Part shown: in pieces, positions 38,895 through 47,547 of the stretch
Position numbering within the stretch: the first letter of the stretch is position 1
Layout: each line of letters opens with the position of its first letter
IMG/VR virus record: IMGVR_UViG_3300027861_000011
Coordinates: 124,001 to 188,000 of that record
Strand: one strand, 5' to 3'
DNA: 64,000 nt
DNA from: a virus
Notes under the pieces: generated by a model
What the model was told of the DNA's origin: nothing
Databases searched by the model: none
The model's input: the letters and a program-made list of their open reading frames with translations, nothing else
Translations under genes and position numbers: made by a program

Positions 38895-40409
38895 ATGACA
38901 AAGAATGATATTAAACATTTTCTTAATGAGGATGTCCAAAATATATTTGAATCTTCTTACGTTTCAAACGTTTTAGGGATAACTACAACCCTAAATGAAA
39001 GTTATGGTGTCTTAGATAAAAGACTAATTATTGAAGAACAATTACTATTAGAAGGTTGGTGGGATGACCTTAAAAATTTACCTGGTAAATTAAAAGAAAT
39101 TTTTAGTGTATTAAAAAAAGTAGTTACAGAACCAAAATATATAAATAAATGGGTTACAGGTATTAAATGGAGTATATTCGATGGGGATAGTGATAAAATT
39201 ATAAAATTTCTAGAAGAATTATCTAGTTCTTCTGAAAATAAATTAAGTGGGTTAGCTAAACAATTATTAAATAAATTAAAAGGTTTTTTCGATAAGATTT
39301 TATCAATGTCTGGGTGGAAATTAGGTATTGGCATTACTGCTCTAGGTTTAATGGTACAATGGTTATGGAAAAAATTTGGTAAGATGATTACTAGTGGTAT
39401 TAAAAATTTGAATGGTAAAGCAATAAAAGAACTATTAACTAGTCTTGGTCAAGAAGCAACAAAATCAATAGGGTCAATGTTAATTTCGTTTAGTGGTATT
39501 GGTGCCTTAGTTAATTGGGCTATTAAAGCATTTGGGGGGGCTAAATTCATAATAGATAAGTTAAGTCCAGCTGTAGATGGATTTAATGACCATGACAATA
39601 CTATCTACACCAAAAAACATGAAAACGTGAACATAGTTAAAACATTACTTAAAGAGAACCTTCACGTTGAGAGTTCTCTTAACGAGTTAAAAGACGAATT
39701 AGACTTCTCATCTTTTAAGATGAACCCAACACTAAATCCATATGTGTGGAAAAATGTAGAATTAATTAGGAAACCAATAAAAGATGTTCTTATTAAGATT
39801 GCTGATGAATATTGGGAGTCATTGGAATTAGGTTTTCCTTATAAAGACATTACAATGACTGGTTCATTAGCCAATTTCAATTGGTCTAAGTATTCTGATT
39901 TAGATTTACATATTATTTTTGATATGGATGAACTTGGGGAAGATGCTGAACTAATAAAATCATTATTAGATGTTAGTACTAGAAAATGGAACTATGACCA
40001 CAATATATCCATAAAAGGATTTGATGTTGAAATATATCTCCAACCAGAACACATAACTCACTATTCAACTGCCGTTTATTCACTTATTAACGATGAATGG
40101 ATTGTTGAACCAACAAAACAAACAGTAAGACTTGATAAGGATAGTATTAGAAAGAAATATAAGACTTATGTTAAGACTGTAGAGGACATTAAGAAATTAG
40201 AAAGTAATGAAGAGAAGATTAGTAGACTTGATAAACTAAAGGATAGGATTAGTAAGATGAGGAAATCTGGTCTTGAAGCTAATGGTGAATTCTCAGTTGA
40301 GAACATTGTTTTCAAATTACTTAGAAGAAACGAAATAATAGAAACTATTAACGATATACTTACAAAAGCCTATGATGATTCAGTTAGTATTGACGAGAAA
40401 TACAAATGA
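38895..40409 (+). CDS. Nucleotidyltransferase-fold protein with membrane-active segment and cargo leader
   Basis: A 504-aa protein. The leader MTKNDIKHFLNEDVQ is of the (L/I)xE type. Residues about 45-220 are amphipathic/hydrophobic with two strong hydrophobic stretches (LGIGITALGLMVQWLWKKF, SMLISFSGIGALVNWAIKAF). Residues about 310-400 have a nucleotidyltransferase core: MTGSLANFNWSKYSDLDLHIIF, then FDVEIYLQ. It may transfer a nucleotide to a host target after injection; the hydrophobic part could help entry. The substrate is unknown. Confidence 0.65.
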   Translation: MTKNDIKHFLNEDVQNIFESSYVSNVLGITTTLNESYGVLDKRLIIEEQLLLEGWWDDLKNLPGKLKEIFSVLKKVVTEPKYINKWVTGIKWSIFDGDSDKIIKFLEELSSSSENKLSGLAKQLLNKLKGFFDKILSMSGWKLGIGITALGLMVQWLWKKFGKMITSGIKNLNGKAIKELLTSLGQEATKSIGSMLISFSGIGALVNWAIKAFGGAKFIIDKLSPAVDGFNDHDNTIYTKKHENVNIVKTLLKENLHVESSLNELKDELDFSSFKMNPTLNPYVWKNVELIRKPIKDVLIKIADEYWESLELGFPYKDITMTGSLANFNWSKYSDLDLHIIFDMDELGEDAELIKSLLDVSTRKWNYDHNISIKGFDVEIYLQPEHITHYSTAVYSLINDEWIVEPTKQTVRLDKDSIRKKYKTYVKTVEDIKKLESNEEKISRLDKLKDRISKMRKSGLEANGEFSVENIVFKLLRRNEIIETINDILTKAYDDSVSIDEKYK

Positions 40410-40591
40410 AAGAAAGAATAAGAATATTATTAAAAGAATCTACTAAAAAAGATAAAATTAAATATCAAATTAGATACGTAGATGGACCATTATTCTATAA
40501 AAAGAATAAAGATAAATGGCAGTTTATAACTGCTGAAGAGTTTATTGATAATGTTTGTGATGGTGAGATAATTAAGTGGGATAAAAAATAA
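40406..40591 (+). CDS. Small protein with cargo leader
   Basis: A 61-aa protein: MKERIRILLKESTKKDKIKY gives the leader form, then a short domain (DGPLFYKKNKDKWQFITAEE). The ATG overlaps the nucleotidyltransferase stop (ATGA), so it is co-translated with it. Function unknown. Confidence 0.5.
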   Translation: MKERIRILLKESTKKDKIKYQIRYVDGPLFYKKNKDKWQFITAEEFIDNVCDGEIIKWDKK

Positions 40592-40597
40592 TACACA

Positions 40598-41056
40598 ATG
40601 AAACTAACCAACCTATACGAAGAGATTACGGAAAAATTATATTTTAATGAAGCAAGTGATGGTGGTAGAATGATATTTATCCTCATGAATGATAGAACAA
40701 GTGTTGGTTATATTAATATTGATTATATACCTAATGGTTATGATAAGTTTGAAGAGTATATGGGTGAGGATGAGTACTTACATTTATTTAGAGGTGATAG
40801 CTTTTACGAAATAGAACATATTGAAGTAGATAAGAAATATGGTAATGAGGGTTATGGTGGTAAGCTTATGGAAAAGGCTATTGAAGCTGTAAGGAGCAAG
40901 GGCGGTAAAGCAATATACTTAAACGCCTCACCAATAAAACATGAATCTTTAGACTTAGATACACTTATTAATTTTTACGGTAAGTTTGGGTTTAAAATAA
41001 TACCCGACATTGATGATGGCAATAATGATAATAAGGAAATGATGCTTAGGTTATGA
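40598..41056 (+). CDS. GNAT-family acetyltransferase with cargo leader
   Basis: A 152-aa protein. A short leader MKLTNLYEEITEKLYFNEA resembles those at 54105 and 55227 (MKLSxxYxxI). The GNAT core has IEHIEVDKKYGNEGYGGKLM (acetyl-CoA pyrophosphate loop) and LINFYGKFGFK near the end. It would acetylate a protein or small molecule; the target is unknown. It overlaps GP88 by 4 bases. Confidence 0.75.
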   Translation: MKLTNLYEEITEKLYFNEASDGGRMIFILMNDRTSVGYINIDYIPNGYDKFEEYMGEDEYLHLFRGDSFYEIEHIEVDKKYGNEGYGGKLMEKAIEAVRSKGGKAIYLNASPIKHESLDLDTLINFYGKFGFKIIPDIDDGNNDNKEMMLRL

Positions 41057-42258
41057 ATATAAAGAAATTATTAAAAGAATCGTTAATTAGTGTTTACAAC
41101 AATGAAGTATTAAATAATAACGCTATTAATGAAGCTGATGGTCACGAAGACTCTAAATCTACTTGTGTTACACCACAAGCGTTAGCGGATGACATGACTA
41201 AAGAATTGTTAAGGATTAATACTGCGGCTAAAGATAGAACTAGTAGAGGTACTAAAGATGTTATATATCACAGGAAACAAATCCAAGCAGTAATAAATAA
41301 AGAAGGTGGTCTTGATGTTGATGGATTTAAGAAGTTAATCACGACACCACCTAAAGTTATTTTCGACAAGAATCCTAAGATGGAAAAGAGTGATAAGGGT
41401 AAATCACAATATACAGTTAACACTGGACTACCAGCAATATCTGGTATTGTATGGGATAAGTCTGATAGTACATTTAAACATGTTAACACTTGCCCTGGTG
41501 CTGGCTCTTGTCAATTAGTATGTTATGCTAGAAAAGGTTTCTACGGAATGAATGATGGTAAAATACTTAAACTAATTAGAAGACTTAATCTATTATGGAA
41601 CGACACTGAAGAATATTATAATATGATAATGGATGAATTAGAACCATTAGCTGTTAAGTTAAAAAGGCAAGGTAGAAGAAGCGGTGAAGTAGACCAGTTA
41701 GTTATTAGATGGAATGATGCTGGTGATTTCTTTAGTGAAGATTATTTTAAAATAGCGCAGAGAGTGACGGCTGACTTATTAGAAGATGGTTATGATGTTA
41801 AGTCCTATGCTTATACTAAACAAGCTAAGTTCGTTGATTTAGCTAGTGAGAAGTTTATTATGAATTTTTCTAAAGGTTCGGCACCAGCTGAATTAAGAAA
41901 GGTGGATATTGATAATGTAAAATACTCCGATATAGTTCAAAGAGTAGATACTGAAGGTAACCCAATGTTTAAAGATTTATTCGCTAAAGGTGTTGACCCA
42001 GAAACTGGTGGTAGAAAGAAATATGATATAAACCCAGAAACTGGTTTACCTAATTTTATAGATGGTGGTGCTAAAGAACTTAAGATGAGAATATCTAAAG
42101 AATACGGTGTACCATTTGAAAGACTCAGATACCAATTCGAATTACCACCCGAAGAAGGTGAAAAGTTTCAATACGATGTTATAGTACTACCAACTGGTGA
42201 TACAGACATAGGGGCTCAAAGACATGATGTTCAAAAAACATATTTATTAATCCATTAA
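41053..42258 (+). CDS. GP88-family protein with cargo leader
   Basis: A 401-aa protein. Leader MNIKKLLKESLISVYNNE, with INEADG a few residues on. The family signature is TGLPAISGIVWD, then VNTCPGAGSCQLVCYARKGF with three clustered cysteines, LVIRWNDAGDFFSEDYF, and GDTDIGAQRHDVQKT. This is the phage gene product 88 pattern, whose biochemical role is not established; the CxxxxxCxxxC cluster suggests a metal or Fe-S site. It is coupled to the acetyltransferase gene. Confidence 0.75.
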   Translation: MNIKKLLKESLISVYNNEVLNNNAINEADGHEDSKSTCVTPQALADDMTKELLRINTAAKDRTSRGTKDVIYHRKQIQAVINKEGGLDVDGFKKLITTPPKVIFDKNPKMEKSDKGKSQYTVNTGLPAISGIVWDKSDSTFKHVNTCPGAGSCQLVCYARKGFYGMNDGKILKLIRRLNLLWNDTEEYYNMIMDELEPLAVKLKRQGRRSGEVDQLVIRWNDAGDFFSEDYFKIAQRVTADLLEDGYDVKSYAYTKQAKFVDLASEKFIMNFSKGSAPAELRKVDIDNVKYSDIVQRVDTEGNPMFKDLFAKGVDPETGGRKKYDINPETGLPNFIDGGAKELKMRISKEYGVPFERLRYQFELPPEEGEKFQYDVIVLPTGDTDIGAQRHDVQKTYLLIH

Positions 42259-42282
42259 TTTGGATAATTGAAAAAATAGTTA

Positions 42283-42290
42283 TATATTTG
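42283..42290 (+). promoter_or_regulatory. Host-like promoter element TATATTTG
   Basis: Ends 4 bases before the ATG of the CCA-adding enzyme gene, so the transcript would be leaderless or start within the first codons. Confidence 0.45.
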
Positions 42291-42294
42291 TAAA

Positions 42295-43473
42295 ATGAAA
42301 GATTTTATCAGAAATAAAGTAAGGAAAGGTTTAATCAACGAAAATAGAGTTAAAGTGGATATTCCAATCCCAGAAAACATTATAAAGATTAAAGATATCT
42401 TTATTAAGAACGGACACAAACTATTTGTCGTTGGTGGTGCGGTTAGAGACGCTTTATTAGGTAAGACTCCAAAGGATTGGGATTTAGCAACTGATGCATT
42501 ACCAGACAAGGTAGAATCAATGATGGCAAAAGCTGATTTAAGAACAATCCCAACTGGAAAAGCTTTTGGTGTAATCAACGTATTCGTTGACGAAGAAGAA
42601 TTTGAAATCGCAACTTTTAGAACCGATGTGGGTAGCGGTAGAAGACCAGATTCAGTAGAGTTTACAGATATAGAAACTGACGTTAAAAGGCGTGACCTTA
42701 CGGTCAATGCACTTTTCTTTGACATAGACACCAAAGAGGTTGTTGACCTTGTGGGTGGTATTGACGATATTAAGAATGGTGTTATTAGAACTGTTGGTAA
42801 ACCAGAAGAAAGATTTGGAGAGGATAGACTTAGAATTCTTAGAGCAATTAGATTTGCTGCTAGATTCGGAAGTGAATTAGAGCCAGATGTAGAAGCTGCC
42901 CTTAAGAACGATTCTAGTCTTGAAGGTATATCACCAGAAAGAATCAGAGATGAATTCCTTAAGGGTCTTAAAACAGCTAAGAGAGTAAGACACTTCTTAT
43001 CATTAATAGATAAGTTTGGATTATTCGATTGGGTATTCAGAGGTCTTAATATAGATAAGGACTTCATTGAAGATAAAGACCCAATGGTTGTTATTGCAAC
43101 ACTATTAAAGAGTAATCATTTCACCGATTTACCAAAAGCACTTAATAAGTTAAAATATAGTGCTGATGAAACTAATATTATTACTTTCTTAGTGTCATTA
43201 CTTGAATTCAATAAGGTTGGTGCGGATGATGTATCTAGTTTAGGTGTTAAGTTAAATAAGATGATGAAGAAAACTAAAGTTACTTCAGACCAAATCAGAA
43301 ACTTCGGTGGTAGAGCTGGTATCATGACTCAAATACTTGACGCATTAGAACAATTTGAATTAAGCGTTTCTGGACAACAAGTTCAAGATGAAACTGGACT
43401 TAAGCCAGGTATCGAACTTGGACAAGAAATACAAAGAAGAGAAGTAGCTAACTTCAATAGTTTACTTAGTTAG
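42295..43473 (+). CDS. tRNA nucleotidyltransferase (CCA-adding type) with cargo leader
   Basis: A 392-aa class II nucleotidyltransferase. The leader is MKDFIRNKVRKGLINEN. The NTase core has GGAVRDALLG (residues 47-56), DWDLAT with the metal-binding D61 and D63, RRPDSVEFTD, VKRRDLTVNAL, and the RFGEDRLRILRAIRFAARF and RIRDEFLKGL segments of the neck/body. It adds or repairs the CCA end of tRNA, or poly(A). The tmRNA here lacks an encoded CCA and so would need it. The leader suggests it may also be packaged. Confidence 0.88.
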   Translation: MKDFIRNKVRKGLINENRVKVDIPIPENIIKIKDIFIKNGHKLFVVGGAVRDALLGKTPKDWDLATDALPDKVESMMAKADLRTIPTGKAFGVINVFVDEEEFEIATFRTDVGSGRRPDSVEFTDIETDVKRRDLTVNALFFDIDTKEVVDLVGGIDDIKNGVIRTVGKPEERFGEDRLRILRAIRFAARFGSELEPDVEAALKNDSSLEGISPERIRDEFLKGLKTAKRVRHFLSLIDKFGLFDWVFRGLNIDKDFIEDKDPMVVIATLLKSNHFTDLPKALNKLKYSADETNIITFLVSLLEFNKVGADDVSSLGVKLNKMMKKTKVTSDQIRNFGGRAGIMTQILDALEQFELSVSGQQVQDETGLKPGIELGQEIQRREVANFNSLLS

Positions 43474-43521
43474 CTTAACCTTAAATTTATTTAACGTATA
43501 TTTAAAAAACTAACAGACAAT

Positions 43522-43546
43522 AAAAGCACATTTAGGTGTTTTTTTT
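43522..43546 (+). terminator. Rho-independent terminator
   Basis: AAAGCAC/GTGTTTT-type stem with a 6-base loop and T run. Confidence 0.65.
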
Positions 43547-43558
43547 GTTTATACTAGA

Positions 43559-43566
43559 TATTTATA
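43559..43566 (+). promoter_or_regulatory. TATTTATA motif (class B)
   Basis: TATTTATATATAAA after a terminator, 16 bases before the ATG at 43583. Confidence 0.6.
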
Positions 43567-43582
43567 TATAAATTAATCCATT

Positions 43583-44575
43583 ATGCGAAGGTTTGATAAG
43601 AAAAAGAATATAAGTAAAGTTAATTTATTAGCTGAACAAAGGCACCTCAATAGTAAGGGGTTAATAAAAGAGGGCATAAATGAATTAGATATTGACACAT
43701 ACGCCAAACAACTAGATAATACTGGTGACTATGGCCAAACAACATTCTCAAGCAACGAACCAAACAAGTACGATAACCCAAGACAAAAGGGTAATAAACA
43801 AAAGAGAGTTAATCGTTTATCAAGAGAAGGTTTTGAAAAAGAATTTTATAAAGCATACCCAGTAGACGTTACTAAATTAGTTTCTGAGACTGGTACATAT
43901 TTTTTTAAGAATATTAAGTGGGAATCAAACTACTCAAGTTATTCATTACAATTTATTAGTGAAAGTGGTGAAAGTCATCTATATATTAAATCGGATACAT
44001 CTTCACCAAAAGGTTATTATATTGAATTCAATAAGAAACCAAACCTTTCTCCAGGTGCTGAAGAATTAATCAGAAAAATGTTTTCACACAATATGAATTA
44101 CAGAAACAAGTCCTCAGATAGTTTAGTTAAAGAGGAAGAGTATGATTTCATAAGAGACTTTAAAGCGACACATGGTAGAAATCCAAGTTCATCTGAACTT
44201 AGACGTGGTAGTATGGATATAAACAAGGGTATGGAAAACCCACTACCAACACCTCAAGACACCCAGGATGTTATTAAACTACCTAATAAAGAACTAATTG
44301 CTAAAACAATTAATCAACCATATAGATTTAAATTTGAATACTTAAATGATGAAGAGCAACAACTTTATAATGAATTTAAGGAACAAGTTAATATGATAAC
44401 TAAAGCTTTGATTAAAAACGGGTTGTTTAGTGAAGAATCTTATACAGATGGTATGTTAAATTCTTTCAATAAAGGTAAGTTAAAACATAACCAAACTATA
44501 AGAAAATTTATTGACCAATTTAAAGAAAAGGTTAACCTTTTTGTATATAAAGAATATTGGGGTAATTTCTATTAA
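43583..44575 (+). CDS. Probable cargo protein with MRRFDKK leader
   Basis: A 330-aa protein with leader MRRFDKKKNISKVNLLAEQR and an (I)NE site in KEGINELD. The leader is shared with 24532 and 44652. The body is K/N/E-rich with RLSREGFEKEFYKAYPVDV and beta segments (SSYSLQFISESGESHLYIKS), and a helical C-terminus. No family was recognised. Confidence 0.55.
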   Translation: MRRFDKKKNISKVNLLAEQRHLNSKGLIKEGINELDIDTYAKQLDNTGDYGQTTFSSNEPNKYDNPRQKGNKQKRVNRLSREGFEKEFYKAYPVDVTKLVSETGTYFFKNIKWESNYSSYSLQFISESGESHLYIKSDTSSPKGYYIEFNKKPNLSPGAEELIRKMFSHNMNYRNKSSDSLVKEEEYDFIRDFKATHGRNPSSSELRRGSMDINKGMENPLPTPQDTQDVIKLPNKELIAKTINQPYRFKFEYLNDEEQQLYNEFKEQVNMITKALIKNGLFSEESYTDGMLNSFNKGKLKHNQTIRKFIDQFKEKVNLFVYKEYWGNFY

Positions 44576-44651
44576 TATATAAAATACGATAAGAACGAAT
44601 TAATAAAAATAAGTAATACTCCGAATATTGTTGGAGGTAAAAAAATAAGTT

Positions 44652-45782
44652 ATGAGAAAATCAGATAAGAAAAAAAACATGGGCAAGGCTAATCTATTAG
44701 CTGAAACAAGATACCTTGAATCAAAAGGTATATTAAATGAAGATAGAAAAGAAAATATGGGGAGTAGATTTAGTGGTAATATGAATGAACACCAGTATTT
44801 GAATAGTTGGATAGACTCAGCATTAGAATTGGAAATCGACCCTAATGACATGAACGCCAAACAGGATTATGTATTAAATTTCCGAATCCAAAATGACAGC
44901 CTTGGTAAGGTGGATAAAAATAGTGATTATTATAGAGATTTACTAAAGAAAGTAACAGAGTTAAAAGAAAAAGGTCATCAACTCTGGCCTGGTCAATTGG
45001 ATTTTATGCCAGAGGTATTGGAAGAAAGTTCAGCAGTAGATTATGAAAAGGTAGAATCAAATATTAATACTAATAATCTTAATTTTACTTATAAGTACGA
45101 TGCTGCTGAAGGGCCTACTGAATCAGAGTATATTACTGGTCCGATTAAAGTTGAGTTCGTTAAGGGTATGGGTTCAAACCTAATAATGGCTGAAATTCCA
45201 TTATTTAATTTCGAAACCCGCAAAAAAGGCGGCTCAAGATTAAGATACATGTTTAACAATAAAGACAAAGAAAGTAGCTTGAGTTTTAATTATAGAGGTA
45301 ATCGTTGGGAAAACTTCTTTGATGTAATTGACACTCAATATCATTCAAGTTTTGAGAAAGTTAAAAAAGAGTTAGATGATATGGCTCATGGCGACAGAGG
45401 GTGGAATACAAATGAAGATGTAAGACCTTTGGTTACAGAAGATTCTGGTGGTGAATTAGACTTATTTAATCCACCTAATTGGCATAGTTTAGCTAGTTCA
45501 GTTTTTGATTCTCGTATCCCACAATTCAACTCCCAAAAAACTAACAGTAAAGCAATGGCTAATGATAATAAGGTACTATTTCTATATAGAGTTTTAACAG
45601 AAGAACAACTTGGCCAGAGTATGGGTTATATAAGTCTTGATTATGGGCATAGTAGTTATGAAATATGGACCAACAACGAACCATTCATGGCTAAATATTT
45701 AAAAAGAAACGGTAAAGACCCAGATGCTTATTCATTTATAAACTCGAATGGTGAATACAGTGGTACTGAACCTAAAAACTAA
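44652..45782 (+). CDS. Probable cargo protein with MRxxDKK leader
   Basis: A 376-aa protein with leader MRKSDKKKNMGKANLLAETR followed by a GILNED site. The body has EYITGPIKVEFVKGMGSNLI, RLRYMFNNKDKESSLSFNYR and YISLDYGHSSYEIWTNNEPF. The leader is homologous to 43583 and 24532 while the body is different. Preceded by an untranslated 76-base gap without an obvious TATTTATA; ends at a terminator. Confidence 0.55.
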   Translation: MRKSDKKKNMGKANLLAETRYLESKGILNEDRKENMGSRFSGNMNEHQYLNSWIDSALELEIDPNDMNAKQDYVLNFRIQNDSLGKVDKNSDYYRDLLKKVTELKEKGHQLWPGQLDFMPEVLEESSAVDYEKVESNINTNNLNFTYKYDAAEGPTESEYITGPIKVEFVKGMGSNLIMAEIPLFNFETRKKGGSRLRYMFNNKDKESSLSFNYRGNRWENFFDVIDTQYHSSFEKVKKELDDMAHGDRGWNTNEDVRPLVTEDSGGELDLFNPPNWHSLASSVFDSRIPQFNSQKTNSKAMANDNKVLFLYRVLTEEQLGQSMGYISLDYGHSSYEIWTNNEPFMAKYLKRNGKDPDAYSFINSNGEYSGTEPKN

Positions 45783-45826
45783 AATATTACGAAAATATTT
45801 TACAATAAAAATAACTAAACAATAAC

Positions 45827-45856
45827 AAGCTCGACTCGAAAGATTCGAGCTTTTTT
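45827..45856 (+). terminator. Rho-independent terminator
   Basis: AAGCTCGA/TCGAGCTT stem, loop CTCGAAAGAT, followed by T run. Confidence 0.85.
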
Positions 45857-45868
45857 ATACTTTAAAAT

Positions 45869-46060
45869 ATGGATAAATTAGTTAGAAAATTAGGAATGGA
45901 AAGTATAAAGGACTTTAAAGAAAGGTTTGATGAAATTTGTGACCAGTATCAAACCAAAGCAATTTCACAAGGCTATGATGGGGACTTAATCTTCAAAAAA
46001 GAAAAAGGTAAGATGGTTGTATTTGTAACTGTCGAATCTAAAAACGGTGCGTTAAAATAA
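45869..46060 (+). CDS. Small protein, unknown function
   Basis: A 63-aa protein (MDKLVRKLGMESIKDFKERF), charged and helical at the N-terminus and beta-type at the end (KMVVFVTVESKNG). It lies alone between a terminator and a TATTTATA motif. No family was recognised. Confidence 0.45.
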   Translation: MDKLVRKLGMESIKDFKERFDEICDQYQTKAISQGYDGDLIFKKEKGKMVVFVTVESKNGALK

Positions 46061-46081
46061 TTATTTTACTATGTTTCGATA

Positions 46082-46089
46082 TATTTATA
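46082..46089 (+). promoter_or_regulatory. TATTTATA motif (class B)
   Basis: TATTTATATAATATG; the motif ends 4 bases before the ATG at 46094 (short-spacing form). Confidence 0.5.
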
Positions 46090-46093
46090 TAAT

Positions 46094-47011
46094 ATGAAAG
46101 GGTTTATAAAAAAATTACTTAGAGAGGGATTAAATGAAGCTAATTTCGGTGAACATTCTGTTGATAGATTTAAAGAACGTTTTAGTGAATTCAGTGATGA
46201 AGATATTCCACAAAGTGTAAAGCAAGGGATAATAAAAAATCTTGATACTATTGAGAGAACAGATTTCCCAATTAATAAATCATACGGTGTAATGCTTGGG
46301 TCAATCCCAGTTAATAAAGAGTCACAATACTACAAGGCTTATCTTGAAACTGTTAAGGCTGGTAATACAATGGGTAAAGGTGGTTCTTATTATAGTATTA
46401 TTGGTGATAAAAAACGTATCATTAAAGATTCAACAGGTAATCAATTCTGGGTTGTGATAAGAAACAACGAAGTAACTACATTCATGCTTAGAAAAGATGT
46501 TCAAACTAATGACTCTAATTATACTATTGAGAAGTTAAGGGTTGATAGTGTTATTAAGAACTTAAAAACGTATCTTGAGAAGAAAGAACCAGCTCCACGA
46601 AGAACAGATAAGTTCAAACCACTTAAATTAAGTAATAATGAAAAGGTTAGGTACTATAAAGACCTAAATAAGTTTGAAACTCTTAAAAGTGGTGAACCAA
46701 TAAATTTAGTTGATATTTTTGACTTATTACCAAATGATGAAATGATGTTAGATATATTCTCTAAAGCATCTAAAGAAGAAAAAAACGAATTAATTGATAA
46801 AATGCCAGAACATTTAGAAGATAAGGTGATGGAGTTAATGGAATCAATAGAATTACCAGTTGAAATAGGTGATACTGTCTTAATGGGTAAGTTTAAAAAC
46901 AAAAAGGTTGTTGTTAAAGACATTAAATGGGATGAAGAAAAAGGTGATTTACATATCAATGGTAAACCAGCACTTAAGATGAGATTAATAAAGAAACTTG
47001 AAGATAAGTAG
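46094..47011 (+). CDS. Probable cargo protein with MKGFIKKLLRE leader
   Basis: A 305-aa protein. Its leader MKGFIKKLLREGLNEANF matches that of the ADP-ribosyltransferase-like gene at 4161 in 9 of the first 12 residues. The body has HSVDRFKERFSEFSDED, QFWVVIRNNEVTTFMLRKDV and a C-terminal KOW-like segment (IGDTVLMGKFKNKKVVVKDI). No enzyme motif was recognised. It is a reference case for the leader family because the body is clearly different from the ART. Confidence 0.55.
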   Translation: MKGFIKKLLREGLNEANFGEHSVDRFKERFSEFSDEDIPQSVKQGIIKNLDTIERTDFPINKSYGVMLGSIPVNKESQYYKAYLETVKAGNTMGKGGSYYSIIGDKKRIIKDSTGNQFWVVIRNNEVTTFMLRKDVQTNDSNYTIEKLRVDSVIKNLKTYLEKKEPAPRRTDKFKPLKLSNNEKVRYYKDLNKFETLKSGEPINLVDIFDLLPNDEMMLDIFSKASKEEKNELIDKMPEHLEDKVMELMESIELPVEIGDTVLMGKFKNKKVVVKDIKWDEEKGDLHINGKPALKMRLIKKLEDK

Positions 47012-47013
47012 AT

Positions 47014-47511
47014 ATGAAATTAGTATTATGTAAGCAGTGTGATGATGTAGTAAGACTAATCCACACAAAATGGAGAAAATGTGAATGTGGTAAATCTGGT
47101 GGTCAATACAATGAAGACCTAATGAGTGCCACTATTGGTGGTGATTGTGAGGTTATTGGTATTAGGAATGATTGGGTTAAGGCTGGTAAACAAAAAAGAA
47201 AGGAAGTTGACCTAAATAAAATAATCCAAGGTGAATATTTAGGGGATGTTCAAATTCATAGAATTAAATCTGGTGATGGACCTAGATTAAAGATGGAAAT
47301 TAAGAAATTCGATAATGAGTTTAATGAAATCACATTTAAAGATAAAAGAAAATATACAGTTAATTTAAAGGGTAGTAATAAATCACCAAAAACACTTAAG
47401 GTTCCAATTAATAAGGTAGGTCCAAGTTTTAAAAGTAAAGAAACTAAAAATGAAGGTATTGAAAGACTTGGTAAGATTATGTTAGAACATTTCAAATTAG
47501 GGGGTAAATAA
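47014..47511 (+). CDS. Zinc-ribbon protein
   Basis: A 165-aa protein with an N-terminal zinc ribbon (LCKQCDDVVRLIHTKWRKCECGKSGG), followed by a basic region (KAGKQKRKEVDL) and a beta-rich C-terminus. Likely to bind nucleic acid or protein; the specific role is unknown. It starts 2 bases after the preceding stop, so it is in the same operon. Confidence 0.6.
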   Translation: MKLVLCKQCDDVVRLIHTKWRKCECGKSGGQYNEDLMSATIGGDCEVIGIRNDWVKAGKQKRKEVDLNKIIQGEYLGDVQIHRIKSGDGPRLKMEIKKFDNEFNEITFKDKRKYTVNLKGSNKSPKTLKVPINKVGPSFKSKETKNEGIERLGKIMLEHFKLGGK

Positions 47512-47535
47512 ATTGATTTATTCATTTTTTATTCG

Positions 47536-47543
47536 TATATTTG
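47536..47543 (+). promoter_or_regulatory. Host-like promoter element TATATTTG
   Basis: Ends 4 bases before the ATG of the 2H phosphoesterase gene; leaderless or near-leaderless arrangement. Confidence 0.5.
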
Positions 47544-47547
47544 GATT

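Noticed and set aside
42255-43067. Minus-strand frame of 270 codons
   Set aside because: It lies opposite the complete CCA-adding enzyme, and its leucine/serine bias fits a shadow.
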